The position numbers were made by a program, and so were the translations under genes. Shown piece after piece: positions 33,836-41,233 of a DNA stretch of 49,548 nt (position 1 is the stretch's first letter; every line of letters starts with the position of its first letter). The stretch is taken from assembly GCA_022827045.1 (NCBI GenBank), contig JAJDTQ010000050.1, forward strand, positions 1-49,548, given 5' to 3'. Under the pieces are notes generated by a model. That model saw only the letters and a program-made list of their open reading frames with translations, ran no database searches and was not told where the DNA came from. The stretch comes from Candidatus Binatia bacterium. GTDB lineage: Bacteria > Desulfobacterota_B > Binatia > UBA9968 > JAJDTQ01.

Positions 33836-34603
33836 CTACAGCATCGCCACGGCGCCGAGGTACAAGCCAAGCTCGCTGGTCTGTTGCACGGCGCCGAGAC
33901 AATCCCCGGTATAGCCGCCGAGCTTGCGCTCGTACAGTGCGCGCATCACGAGATGGCCGGCCGCGAGGCCAGCGAGCGCGGCCACCATCACCACCGGCGA
34001 AGTCACGCACAAAAGCCCGCCGACGGCCGCGGCCGCGGTGACCAGCGCCAGCGCCAGACTGCCCGGCGCCACTCCGGCCGCCACCGGCTTGGCCGTGCCG
34101 GCGTCCCGGACATAACTGCCGCCGGCCGCGGCCAGCACCGCGGAGGCGCGGCTGGCGGCATGGGCCGCCGCCAGGAGCCAGGGAATGAGCGCTGCCGGCG
34201 CCGCGGCGAGAGCCAGCACCTTGGCCGCGAGCATGAGCCCCAGACCCGACGCGCCGTAGGTGCCGAGGCGGCTGTCGCGCATGATCTCCAGGCTCTGCTC
34301 ACGGGTCTCGCCGCCGCCGAGCCCGTCACAAGTGTCAGCGAACCCGTCTTCATGGAAGGCGCCGGTGGCCAGCAACGACGTGGTGGTGGCAAGCACCACC
34401 GCCAGCGCCACCGGAAAGACAAGGTGGACGACCCAGAACACCGCTCCGGCGACCGCGCCTACAAGGAGCCCCACCAGCGGATAGTATCGGGTCGATGCGA
34501 TGAAACGTGCTTCGGTGAAGAGCTCCGGGAACGGGACCGGGCAGCGGGTGAGAAACTGCACCGCCAGCAGAAACACGAAGAGCTCTTCGCGCACGCGGCC
34601 CAT
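33836..34603 (-). CDS. cobS: Adenosylcobinamide-GDP ribazoletransferase
   Basis: A 255-residue integral membrane enzyme that joins adenosylcobinamide-GDP and alpha-ribazole. The signature EDGFADTCDGLGGG near residue 85 and SRLGTYGASGLGLMLAAKV near 110 are clear, with several hydrophobic helices. The start is placed at ATG 34603, which shares TGATG with the cobT stop; the longer frame to 34684 would run inside cobT. Coupled translation with cobT is likely. Confidence 0.95.
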   Translation of the reverse strand: MGRVREELFVFLLAVQFLTRCPVPFPELFTEARFIASTRYYPLVGLLVGAVAGAVFWVVHLVFPVALAVVLATTTSLLATGAFHEDGFADTCDGLGGGETREQSLEIMRDSRLGTYGASGLGLMLAAKVLALAAAPAALIPWLLAAAHAASRASAVLAAAGGSYVRDAGTAKPVAAGVAPGSLALALVTAAAAVGGLLCVTSPVVMVAALAGLAAGHLVMRALYERKLGGYTGDCLGAVQQTSELGLYLGAVAML

Positions 34604-35625
34604 CAGACCGGACCGCTCACGCCGGCGCTCTCGAAGCTCGCCATCTCCGAAAGCATGGCCGCCGCGCACCGCATGACCGGCCATGCCAGAAGCGCTCCGG
34701 TGCCCTCGCCCAGCCGAAGCTCGAGGTCCAGCAGCGGGCGCGCGTCCAGGGCCGCCAGCACCGCGCCGTGGCCGTGCTCGGCGGACCGGTGGGCGAAGAC
34801 GAGGTAGTCGCGCAACGCCGGAGCCATTTGCACCGCGGCCAACGCAGCCACACTCGCAATGAACCCGTCCACCAACACCACGGCGCCGGCGCGGGCAGCG
34901 CCCACCATGGCGCCGGCCATCATCACCATCTCGAAGCCGCCGTATTCCCGCAATGCGTCCAGCGCGTCGAGACGCTCCGGGGTACGCCGGGCGGCACCTT
35001 GCAAAATCTCGTGCTTGCGCGCGAGACCGGCGTCGTCGAGCCCGGCGCCCCTTCCCACCAGCGAGTCAAGCCCCCTGCCGGTAATCTTGTGCGCCACCAT
35101 CGTGGCCGAGGACGTGTTGCCGATGGCCATCTCGCCGAAGGCGGCGGCGTCCGCGACAACGCCGGCGCCCAGTGTCTCGCCGGTGCACAGCGCCGTCTCG
35201 CACTGCTCCACGGTCATGGCCGGCTCCACGGAGGAGTTGCGAGTGCCAGCCGCGATGCGCCTCGATATCAGCCCGGAGGCCTCCATGGGTTCGCCGGCAA
35301 CCCCGGCGTCCACCACCTGCAGTTCGACGCCGTTGGTGCGAGCGAACACGTTGGCGGCAGCGCCGCCGCCGAGGAAATTGGCCACCATCTGGCGAGTCAC
35401 GGCCTGCGGATAGGCCGAAACCCCCTCCTTCGCGATGCCGTGGTCAGCGGCGAACAGAGTGAGGCTGCAGCGACGCAGCGTGGGCGTCAAGGTGTTCTGA
35501 ATGCGGGCGATCTGCGCGGCGACCGTCTCCAGGGCTCCCAGAGCCCCCAAGGGCTTGGTCTTGGCGTCGATGGCACGCCGGATAGCGGCGTCGAATTCGC
35601 AAGAGACGGGCGAGACCTGGAACAC
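34603..35625 (-). CDS. cobT: Nicotinate-nucleotide-dimethylbenzimidazole phosphoribosyltransferase
   Basis: A 340-residue enzyme that makes alpha-ribazole phosphate from the lower-ligand base and nicotinate mononucleotide. Family motifs run in order: DAKTKPLGALGALE near residue 25, LFAADHGIAKEGVSAYP near 60, TxMVxNFLGGGAAAN-type QMVANFLGGGAA, EMAIGNTSSATMVAH, and C-terminal LRLGEGTGALLAWPVM with the catalytic Glu. It is the first gene of the minus-strand cobalamin set. No B12-box is seen upstream. Confidence 0.95.
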   Translation of the reverse strand: MFQVSPVSCEFDAAIRRAIDAKTKPLGALGALETVAAQIARIQNTLTPTLRRCSLTLFAADHGIAKEGVSAYPQAVTRQMVANFLGGGAAANVFARTNGVELQVVDAGVAGEPMEASGLISRRIAAGTRNSSVEPAMTVEQCETALCTGETLGAGVVADAAAFGEMAIGNTSSATMVAHKITGRGLDSLVGRGAGLDDAGLARKHEILQGAARRTPERLDALDALREYGGFEMVMMAGAMVGAARAGAVVLVDGFIASVAALAAVQMAPALRDYLVFAHRSAEHGHGAVLAALDARPLLDLELRLGEGTGALLAWPVMRCAAAMLSEMASFESAGVSGPV

Positions 35626-36048
35626 GCATCACCTTCGCCGCGTTGGTGGCTCGGTTGAAATGATCATGTGCTTCTGTCCCTCTCCCAAGTGAAATCGTGC
35701 GGCGAGTCTAGTGTCGCGTCCCATGATTTCCTAGCATAAGTTGCGCAGGATTTTTCGTCGTCGGCAAGGCGCGATGACGAGCAGTGGCGGGCACCACGCG
35801 AGGAAGAGCAACGCAGCCAAAGACAAGCAAATTATGCCAGGAAATCATGGGAGCGACACTAGCTCCCAGCGATGGGAAGGACAACCTGTCAATGCATCTG
35901 GGCCGGCTTGACGGCGGCCATTGCCCGGCGTAGGTTCCAGCCCTACAGAAATCATCCTTTCGGCACTGGCCGAAGAAAATCTGGAGTTGGGGAAGGAAAT
36001 GAGTTGAGGCCGTCTCAGATCCGACGGCTGGTCGGAAGTTGGGCCTTG
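35626..36048. other. Intergenic region holding a MITE-like element
   Basis: 423 bases between divergent cobT and the btuF-type gene. The central part is the inverted-repeat element at 35708-35862. No cobalamin riboswitch or other gene is seen. GGGGAAGGAAATGAG before TTG 36004 offers an alternative start for the next gene. Confidence 0.6.
35708..35862. mobile_element. 155-bp MITE-like element with ~33-bp terminal inverted repeats
   Basis: The left end CTAGTGTCGCGTCCCATGAT continues TTCCTAGCATAA. The right end, read in reverse complement, is CTAGTGTCGCTCCCATGATT then TCCTGGCATAA. The ends match over about 33 bases with a one-base indel and few mismatches. CTAG (or TA) at both outer edges could be a target duplication. 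The ~85-bp interior has no coding capacity. Confidence 0.75.
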
Positions 36049-36888
36049 ATGGCGAAGCCGGTCACGGTGGCGCTGGCCGCATGCATTCTCCTGGCTGCGT
36101 GCACGGAGCCGCCGCCGCTTCGCTCCACTGCCCGCCGCATCGTGAGCCTGGACTATTGCGCCGACCAGTTCGTGCTCGGGTTGGCCGAGCGCGGCGACGT
36201 CACGGCGGTGTCGCCGGACGCCCGCGCGGCGTTCTCCTACATGCGCGCGGCCGCTGCCGGGCTGCCGGCGGTGCGCCCCCGCGCGGAGGACGTGCTTGCG
36301 CTGGAGCCGGATCTGGTGGTTCGTTCCTACGGCGGCGGACCCAATGCACGGGGGTTCTTCGAGCGGGCCGGGGTGCCGGTGCTGCAGATCGGGTTCGCCG
36401 AGGACATCGAAGGCGCCCGGGCGGTGGTCCGGTACGCGGCCCGGGGGCTGGGCGCGCCGGTACGCGGCGAAACGTTGATCGCCGAGATGGACGCGCGGCT
36501 CCGGGCGGCGCGGGTCCATGCACCCGGCACCCGCGCGCTGTACATGACGCCGGCCGGCTACACGGCCGGGCCCGGGACCCTGGTGGACGACCTGTTCGCC
36601 GCCGCGGGCCTCGACAACTTCCAGTCGCGGCCCGGGTGGCGGCCGATTCCGCTCGAGCGCCTGGCCTACGAGAACCCCGATCTGATCGCCAAGGCTGCCT
36701 TCGGGGAGGGTACGAATCACGACGACGCCTGGACCTCGTTCCGCCACCCCGTCGTCCGGCGCACCGCTCGGTCGGTCCCGGCTACGGTCATCGACGGCGC
36801 CACCACCTCGTGCGGGGCGTGGTTCCTGGCTGACGCGGTGGCAGCGCTGGCGGCCCTTCACGACAAGCTCCCCCAGGCAACGCCGTGA
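36049..36888 (+). CDS. btuF: Cobalamin/iron-type ABC solute-binding lipoprotein (BtuF-like)
   Basis: The ATG 36049 gives a short lipoprotein signal MAKPVTVALAACILLAAC with Cys18 in an LLAAC lipobox; TTG 36004 is an alternative with a better ribosome site. The mature domain is a helical-backbone binding protein: RRIVSLDYCADQFVLGLAER, LPAVRPRAEDVLALEPDLVV, then a late PIPLERLAYENPDLIA. It is encoded directly upstream of matching permease and ATPase genes with overlapping stops and starts. The cobalamin genes around make vitamin B12 or a corrinoid the likely ligand; ferric siderophore is the alternative. Confidence 0.82.
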   Translation: MAKPVTVALAACILLAACTEPPPLRSTARRIVSLDYCADQFVLGLAERGDVTAVSPDARAAFSYMRAAAAGLPAVRPRAEDVLALEPDLVVRSYGGGPNARGFFERAGVPVLQIGFAEDIEGARAVVRYAARGLGAPVRGETLIAEMDARLRAARVHAPGTRALYMTPAGYTAGPGTLVDDLFAAAGLDNFQSRPGWRPIPLERLAYENPDLIAKAAFGEGTNHDDAWTSFRHPVVRRTARSVPATVIDGATTSCGAWFLADAVAALAALHDKLPQATP

Positions 36889-37874
36889 GCGACCGCAGCC
36901 TGCTCACGGCGCTGACGGGCGCCACCCTCCTGGCCCTGGGAGCCGCGTGCCTGGTGGGGTCCACTTCCCTGGGCGTCGAACGCGTCCTGACCGCGCTGGC
37001 GGGTGGCGCCTCGGCCGGCGACCGCGTAGTGGTGTGGGAGATCCGCTTGCCGCGGGCGGTGGCGGCGTTTGCGGTGGGCGCGGCCCTGGGGGCCTCGGGC
37101 GCGGCCTTGCAGGGTCTTCTCCGCAACCCCCTGGCCGAACCCGGCGTTCTCGGCGTTTCCGCCACCGCCGCACTCGGCGCCACCTTCGTCATCTACTACG
37201 GCCTTGCGAGCGCCGGCGCCCTGGCGCTGCCCATGGCGGCCATAGCGGGCGCCCTGGCCGCCACGGTCCTGCTGACGGCGGCGGCCCCGCGCGTTGGCTC
37301 GGTGGTTACGCTGATCCTGGTCGGGGTCGGGCTGTCGAGCTTCGCCGGGGCGCTGACGGCCCTGCTGATGAACCTGGCGCCGCACCCGTTCTCGCTGTCC
37401 GACATGCTCAACTGGATGCTGGGCACCGTGGCCAACCGGAGCTTTGCCGATCTCGTGCCCACCGCGCCCTTCCTCGTGGCGGGTCTGGCGATCCTCGCCG
37501 CCGGGCGGCGCGGCCTTTCGGCGCTGACCCTGGGCGAGGAAGCGGCGGCGGGGGTGGGGCTCGACCTGCCCCGGACCCGGCGGATCGTGGTGTTGGGCGC
37601 GGGGCTGGCCACCGGCGCCGCCGTGGCCATTGCGGGGGCCATCGGCTTCGTCGGCATCGTTGCGCCCCACCTGGTGCGGCCGCTGGTGAACCACGACCCT
37701 GCGCGCACGCTGGCGCCGTCGGCTCTGCTCGCGGGGCTCATTCTCGTGCTGGCGGACATCGGCGTGAGGGTGGCCCCCACCGACACGGAACTCAAGCTCG
37801 GCGTGGTGGCGGCACTGCTGGGAGCGCCGGTCTTCATCTGGATCGTCGCCGCGAGGCGGGTACCCAGTGGCTGA
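36885..37874 (+). CDS. btuC: FecCD/BtuC-type ABC transporter permease
   Basis: A 329-residue polytopic protein with the family core WEIRLPRAVAAFAVGAALGA, SGAALQGLLRNPLAEPGVLG near residue 65 and VGFVGIVAPHLVRPLVNHD-type IGFVGIVAPHLVRPL near 255. About ten helices are expected. Its GTG start overlaps the stop of the binding-protein gene (GTGA), and its stop overlaps the ATPase start by eight bases. Together the three make a complete inner-membrane importer. Confidence 0.9.
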   Translation: MSDRSLLTALTGATLLALGAACLVGSTSLGVERVLTALAGGASAGDRVVVWEIRLPRAVAAFAVGAALGASGAALQGLLRNPLAEPGVLGVSATAALGATFVIYYGLASAGALALPMAAIAGALAATVLLTAAAPRVGSVVTLILVGVGLSSFAGALTALLMNLAPHPFSLSDMLNWMLGTVANRSFADLVPTAPFLVAGLAILAAGRRGLSALTLGEEAAAGVGLDLPRTRRIVVLGAGLATGAAVAIAGAIGFVGIVAPHLVRPLVNHDPARTLAPSALLAGLILVLADIGVRVAPTDTELKLGVVAALLGAPVFIWIVAARRVPSG

Positions 37875-38640
37875 GTTGTCGATCCACGAAGTCGACGTGA
37901 CCCTCGCGCGGCGCACGGTACTGCAAGACGTGTCGTTGCAGGCAGCGCCAGGCGAAATGGTCGTCGTGCTCGGGCCCAACGGCGCTGGCAAGACGGTGCT
38001 GCTTCGGGCCGTCCTGGGGCTGGTGCAACGCGACGGCGGCAGCGTCACCGTCGGCGGCGACGACCCGGCGCGTCTGCCCGCGGCGGAACGCGCCCGGCGC
38101 ATCGCCTATCTCCCGCAGTCGCGGCCGCTGGCGTGGCCCGTCCGGGTGCGCGACGTCGTGGCCTTGGGACGCTTCGCCCACGGCGCCTCACCCGGACGGC
38201 TCGGGGGCGAAGATGCGGCCGCGGTGGAACGTACGCTTTCCGCTTGCGACCTGGACGCCCTGGCCGACCGCCGGTGCGATACCCTCTCCGGCGGGGAACT
38301 CTCCCGCGTCCACCTAGCCCGGGCCATGGCCGCGGAAACGCCGGTCCTGCTCGTCGACGAGCCCACGGAAGCGCTGGACCCGCTCCACCAGTACCAGGTG
38401 ATGCGCCTGCTCCGCGCATACGCGGACGCCGGCAACTGCGCGCTGGTGGTGCTGCACGAGGCCGCGCTGGCCGCGCGCTTCGCGGATCGCCTGGCCTGGC
38501 TCTCCGGCGGGCGCATCGTCGCGGACGGACCTCCCGAGGATACGCTGACGCCGGAACGGATGGCCGAGGTTTACGGCGTGCGCGCCGCGGTGCACCGCGT
38601 CGAGGACGACTGGGTGGTGGCCGTGAGCGGGCCGGCCTGA
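37867..38640 (+). CDS. btuD: FecE/BtuD-type ABC transporter ATPase
   Basis: A 257-residue ATPase starting at GTG 37867. Walker A GPNGAGKTVL is near residue 38, Q-loop YLPQSRPL near 80, signature LSGGELSRVHLARAM near 140, Walker B VLLVDEPTEALD near 160 and H-loop VLHEAALA near 200. The signature is preceded by DRRCDT. It belongs to the iron-chelate/B12 importer class and completes the preceding permease. Confidence 0.9.
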   Translation: MAELSIHEVDVTLARRTVLQDVSLQAAPGEMVVVLGPNGAGKTVLLRAVLGLVQRDGGSVTVGGDDPARLPAAERARRIAYLPQSRPLAWPVRVRDVVALGRFAHGASPGRLGGEDAAAVERTLSACDLDALADRRCDTLSGGELSRVHLARAMAAETPVLLVDEPTEALDPLHQYQVMRLLRAYADAGNCALVVLHEAALAARFADRLAWLSGGRIVADGPPEDTLTPERMAEVYGVRAAVHRVEDDWVVAVSGPA

Positions 38641-38740
38641 CGCGGGGCATGGACACGGACCGCGAGACGCGGCGCCTTGACACTTCGCGGGGGTTGTTGC
38701 ACGTAACTTGGACATCTAGATCATCGAGAAGGGAGTCATA

Positions 38741-39679
38741 ATGAGTACTTTGATTACCGGCGTCGGCCTGGTGGGCACCGCCTTCGCGCAACGCGCCCTC
38801 CAACGGGGCGAGAAGATCGTGTTTTTCGACATGGCGCCCCGGATGGACTTCCTGGAAAGGAAGCTGGGCAAGACCGACGTCACCGTCATCAAGGGGGACA
38901 TCCGCGACCTGCCGGCGCTCATCGACGCCATGCAGACGCACAAGGTGGAAACCGTGCTGCACACCGCCGGCCTCATCGGTGGCGCGGTGGCCAACCCGGT
39001 ATACAGCGGCCTTCAGATCAACGTCATGGGCACCGTCAACGTGGCCGAGGCGGTGCGCCTCGCCGGTGTCAAGCGGTTGATCCAGATCAGCACCATGGGC
39101 GTCTACAACCGCCGCATGGAAGGCGACGACCCCATCGGCGAGGGGTTCTACCGCGGCGACGGCAACGCCTACGGCAACTCCAAGGTCGCCAAGGAGCTGA
39201 TGGTGGAGGCCTACCAGCGGCTCTACGGCTTCGAACTCATCGTGCTGCGGCTGGCCAACGTGTTCGGCTTCGGCCACTTCGCCGGCGGCTCCGCCGGCGG
39301 CGAGATGCTCCAAAGCCTGGTAGAGGCCGGCATCAAGGAGGGCGTGGCCAACATCCCGCAGGAATCCACCCGGGACTTCGAGTACGTCTACTTCAAGGAC
39401 GTGGGCCGGGCCATCGAGCTGGCGGCGACCGTTCCGGCCCCCGCGGAGACCACCTTCAACATCGGCACCGGGGTGGTCATCAAGTTCGACGACCTGGTGG
39501 ACATGGTCCAGGGCTTGCTGCCGAAGCTGGAGGTGGAGATCATTCCGGGCAAGCCGCCGCGCTCGTCCAAGCAGCCCATGGTCATCACCCGGGCCAAGGA
39601 AGTCCTCGGCTGGGAACCCGAGTACAGCGTGGAGGACGGCTTCAAGGACTACATCGAGGACATCAAGTCGGCCAGTTGA
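38741..39679 (+). CDS. NAD-dependent epimerase/dehydratase (extended SDR)
   Basis: GAAGGGAGTCATA precedes the ATG. The 312-residue protein begins with a Rossmann turn ITGVGLVGTAFAQRAL. It has TVLHTAGLIGGAVANPVYSG near residue 70, Ser in QISTMGVYN near 120 and the catalytic YGNSK near 145. Segments such as FNIGTGVVIKFDDLVDMVQG near 235 fit sugar-nucleotide epimerases, but the substrate is not known. It stands alone between the importer genes and the tonB leader, ending in a strong hairpin. A role in cobalamin metabolism is not indicated. Confidence 0.88.
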   Translation: MSTLITGVGLVGTAFAQRALQRGEKIVFFDMAPRMDFLERKLGKTDVTVIKGDIRDLPALIDAMQTHKVETVLHTAGLIGGAVANPVYSGLQINVMGTVNVAEAVRLAGVKRLIQISTMGVYNRRMEGDDPIGEGFYRGDGNAYGNSKVAKELMVEAYQRLYGFELIVLRLANVFGFGHFAGGSAGGEMLQSLVEAGIKEGVANIPQESTRDFEYVYFKDVGRAIELAATVPAPAETTFNIGTGVVIKFDDLVDMVQGLLPKLEVEIIPGKPPRSSKQPMVITRAKEVLGWEPEYSVEDGFKDYIEDIKSAS

Positions 39680-39692
39680 GCCGATGCACCTC

Positions 39693-39737
39693 CCGCGCGG
39701 GGAGACCTTGCCGCCTTGACAAGGTCTCTCCGCGCGG
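39693..39737 (+). terminator. Strong hairpin at the end of the epimerase gene
   Basis: CCGCGCGGGGAGACCTTG (39693-39710) pairs with 39720-39737 over 18 bp with one mismatch, around a nine-base loop. There is no T-run. The right arm overlaps a possible -35 TTGACA for the tonB leader. Confidence 0.65.
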
Positions 39738-39744
39738 CTAAGTA
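39716..39744 (+). promoter_or_regulatory. Candidate promoter of the tonB riboswitch leader
   Basis: TTGACA (39716-39721), 17-base spacer, TAAGTA (39739-39744). The -10 match is weak, but the distance to the riboswitch P1 stem at 39775 is right for a start near 39751. Confidence 0.35.
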
Positions 39745-39774
39745 CATTCGCCACGGGCGGCCCTTCCGGCCGTC

Positions 39775-39947
39775 CGGCCTTCAGGTCCCACACGGGATAA
39801 CAGGGAAACCGGTTGGAATCCGGTGCGGTCCCGCCACTGTAAGTGGGAACCCTTGCCAGTGTGCCACTGTTCCCCCACCGGGAATGGGAAGGCGGCAAGG
39901 CGGCCCGAGCGGCCAGCCCACAAGCCAGGAGACCTACCTGAGGGCCG
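39775..39947 (+). ncRNA. Cobalamin riboswitch upstream of tonB
   Basis: P1 is formed by CGGCCTTCAGGT (39775-39786) and ACCTGAGGGCCG (39936-39947), one mismatch in 12. The core CCGGTTGGAATCCGGTGCGG, then CCCGCCACTGTAA, and the B12 box AGCCAGGAGACC (39923-39934) are typical. Downstream, GGTCTC (39979-39984) is complementary to GAGACC of the B12 box, a possible expression switch. Confidence 0.93.
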
Positions 39948-40071
39948 ACAGCAACCGTGCTCTCCGAGGAGAGAGGAGGTCTCGCCATTCACATTCACCC
40001 CGTAGACGCGTTCGTTCCCGCATCCGCCCGGTCACGACGACCCTGACCGGCCGCGGCTTGCCGAGGACGAA

Positions 40072-40968
40072 ATGCGCCGCCTTCTGTATTGCCTCGCGGG
40101 TTCGACCCTGTTGCACGGCGTGCTCCTGTGGGTGCCCTTCCCCATGAGCGCCGGCAACGCAGGGGACACCCCCCCTCGACCTCTGCGAGTACGGCTCGTG
40201 GCCGAGGCTCTTCCCATTGCCTCCGGACCGGGAGAAAAGGCCCGGAGTCCTGTCGGGACCCCCCAGGCCAAGACTGAGAACCGGACGTCGGCGGGCAAAC
40301 CACCGCCGGCCAAAGCCCGGGTCCGGCCGAGAGCCGCGGGGACGGTAGCCCTGGCCTCGAAACCCACTCCGGCGACGAAGCGGCCGACGGTGACGGCTCG
40401 ATCCGGGCCCGAAGCCGCGAGGGTGGTAGGCGTAGCGCCGAAACCGGCGGTACCCTCGCCGGTCCGGACAAAGCCGGTGATGCAAAACCCGGGGGGACCT
40501 CGACTGGCGGATACCGGACCGCCGGCTGCCGTAGAACCCGTAAAGACCGTCGACGCGGCCGGGACGCCCGCTCCCGCGCGGAAGACGCGAGGCGAGACCG
40601 GCGGCGGCGCGGCGACGTCAACGCGGCTGGCCCGCGGCGTGACGCGGGAAGCATCCGCCGTCCGAAAGGCGGGGGCGACCCCCGGGTTCACCCCGGCCCG
40701 TTATGCGCGAACCGTAACGCCCCGGTATCCCCGCAGGGCGCGCCGCGCCGGATGGGAGGGTACCACCGTCCTCAAGGTGCTGGTAAACGCCGAGGGCGCG
40801 CCCGGCCGGGTCATCGTGGACCGCACGTCCGGCTTCGACATTCTCGACTCCGCCGCCGTGAACGCGGTGGAACACTGGAGGTTCCACCCCGCGCGCCGGG
40901 GCGCCGATGCGGAATCGAGCTGGGTCCGCGTCCCGGTGGCGTTCAGACTGAAGGAGGACTCACGCTAG
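40072..40968 (+). CDS. tonB: TonB-family energy transducer under B12 control
   Basis: A 298-residue protein with an N-terminal membrane anchor (LLYCLAGSTLLHGVLLWVPF) and a long Pro/Ala/Lys-rich periplasmic stretch (residues ~40-200). The C-terminal TonB domain (TPRYPRRARRAGWEGTTVLK onward, with AVEHWRFHPARR) follows. GAGGACGAA precedes the ATG. Lying between two cobalamin riboswitches and directly before btuB, it is a dedicated transducer for B12 uptake. exbB and exbD are not in the window. The initial riboswitch ends 124 bases before the start. Confidence 0.9.
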   Translation: MRRLLYCLAGSTLLHGVLLWVPFPMSAGNAGDTPPRPLRVRLVAEALPIASGPGEKARSPVGTPQAKTENRTSAGKPPPAKARVRPRAAGTVALASKPTPATKRPTVTARSGPEAARVVGVAPKPAVPSPVRTKPVMQNPGGPRLADTGPPAAVEPVKTVDAAGTPAPARKTRGETGGGAATSTRLARGVTREASAVRKAGATPGFTPARYARTVTPRYPRRARRAGWEGTTVLKVLVNAEGAPGRVIVDRTSGFDILDSAAVNAVEHWRFHPARRGADAESSWVRVPVAFRLKEDSR

Positions 40969-41002
40969 CCAACCGTTTCTGAACCATCAACGTCAATGGC
41001 CT

Positions 41003-41197
41003 GAAGACGGACGCCAGGGAAAGGGGTGCGAATCCCCTGCTGCCCCGCAACTGTAACGGTTACGAAAGCCGCACCCTGTCCTGTTTGTAGAACAGGACAC
41101 CAGCCACTGCCCGTGAGCGGGTGGGAAGGCGCGGCGAGTAGGCCGGCAGCCGCCACGGACTGCCAGAAAGCCCCAGCCAGGAGACCTGTCCGTCTTC
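41003..41197 (+). ncRNA. Cobalamin riboswitch upstream of btuB
   Basis: P1 is GAAGACGGAC (41003-41012) pairing perfectly with GTCCGTCTTC (41188-41197). The core GGTGCGAATCCCCTGCTGCC, CCGCAACTGTAACGG and the B12 box AGCCAGGAGACC are present. A 9-bp hairpin TGTCCTGTT/AACAGGACA (41077-41099) decorates a variable arm. Confidence 0.95.
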
Positions 41198-41233
41198 CAC
41201 AACAATCCGCCTTCGCGGGAAAGGAAGATTGCC

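Noticed and set aside
38045..39988. 647-codon minus-strand frame over btuD and the epimerase
   Set aside because: Antisense to two genes with intact motifs; Arg/His-rich product.
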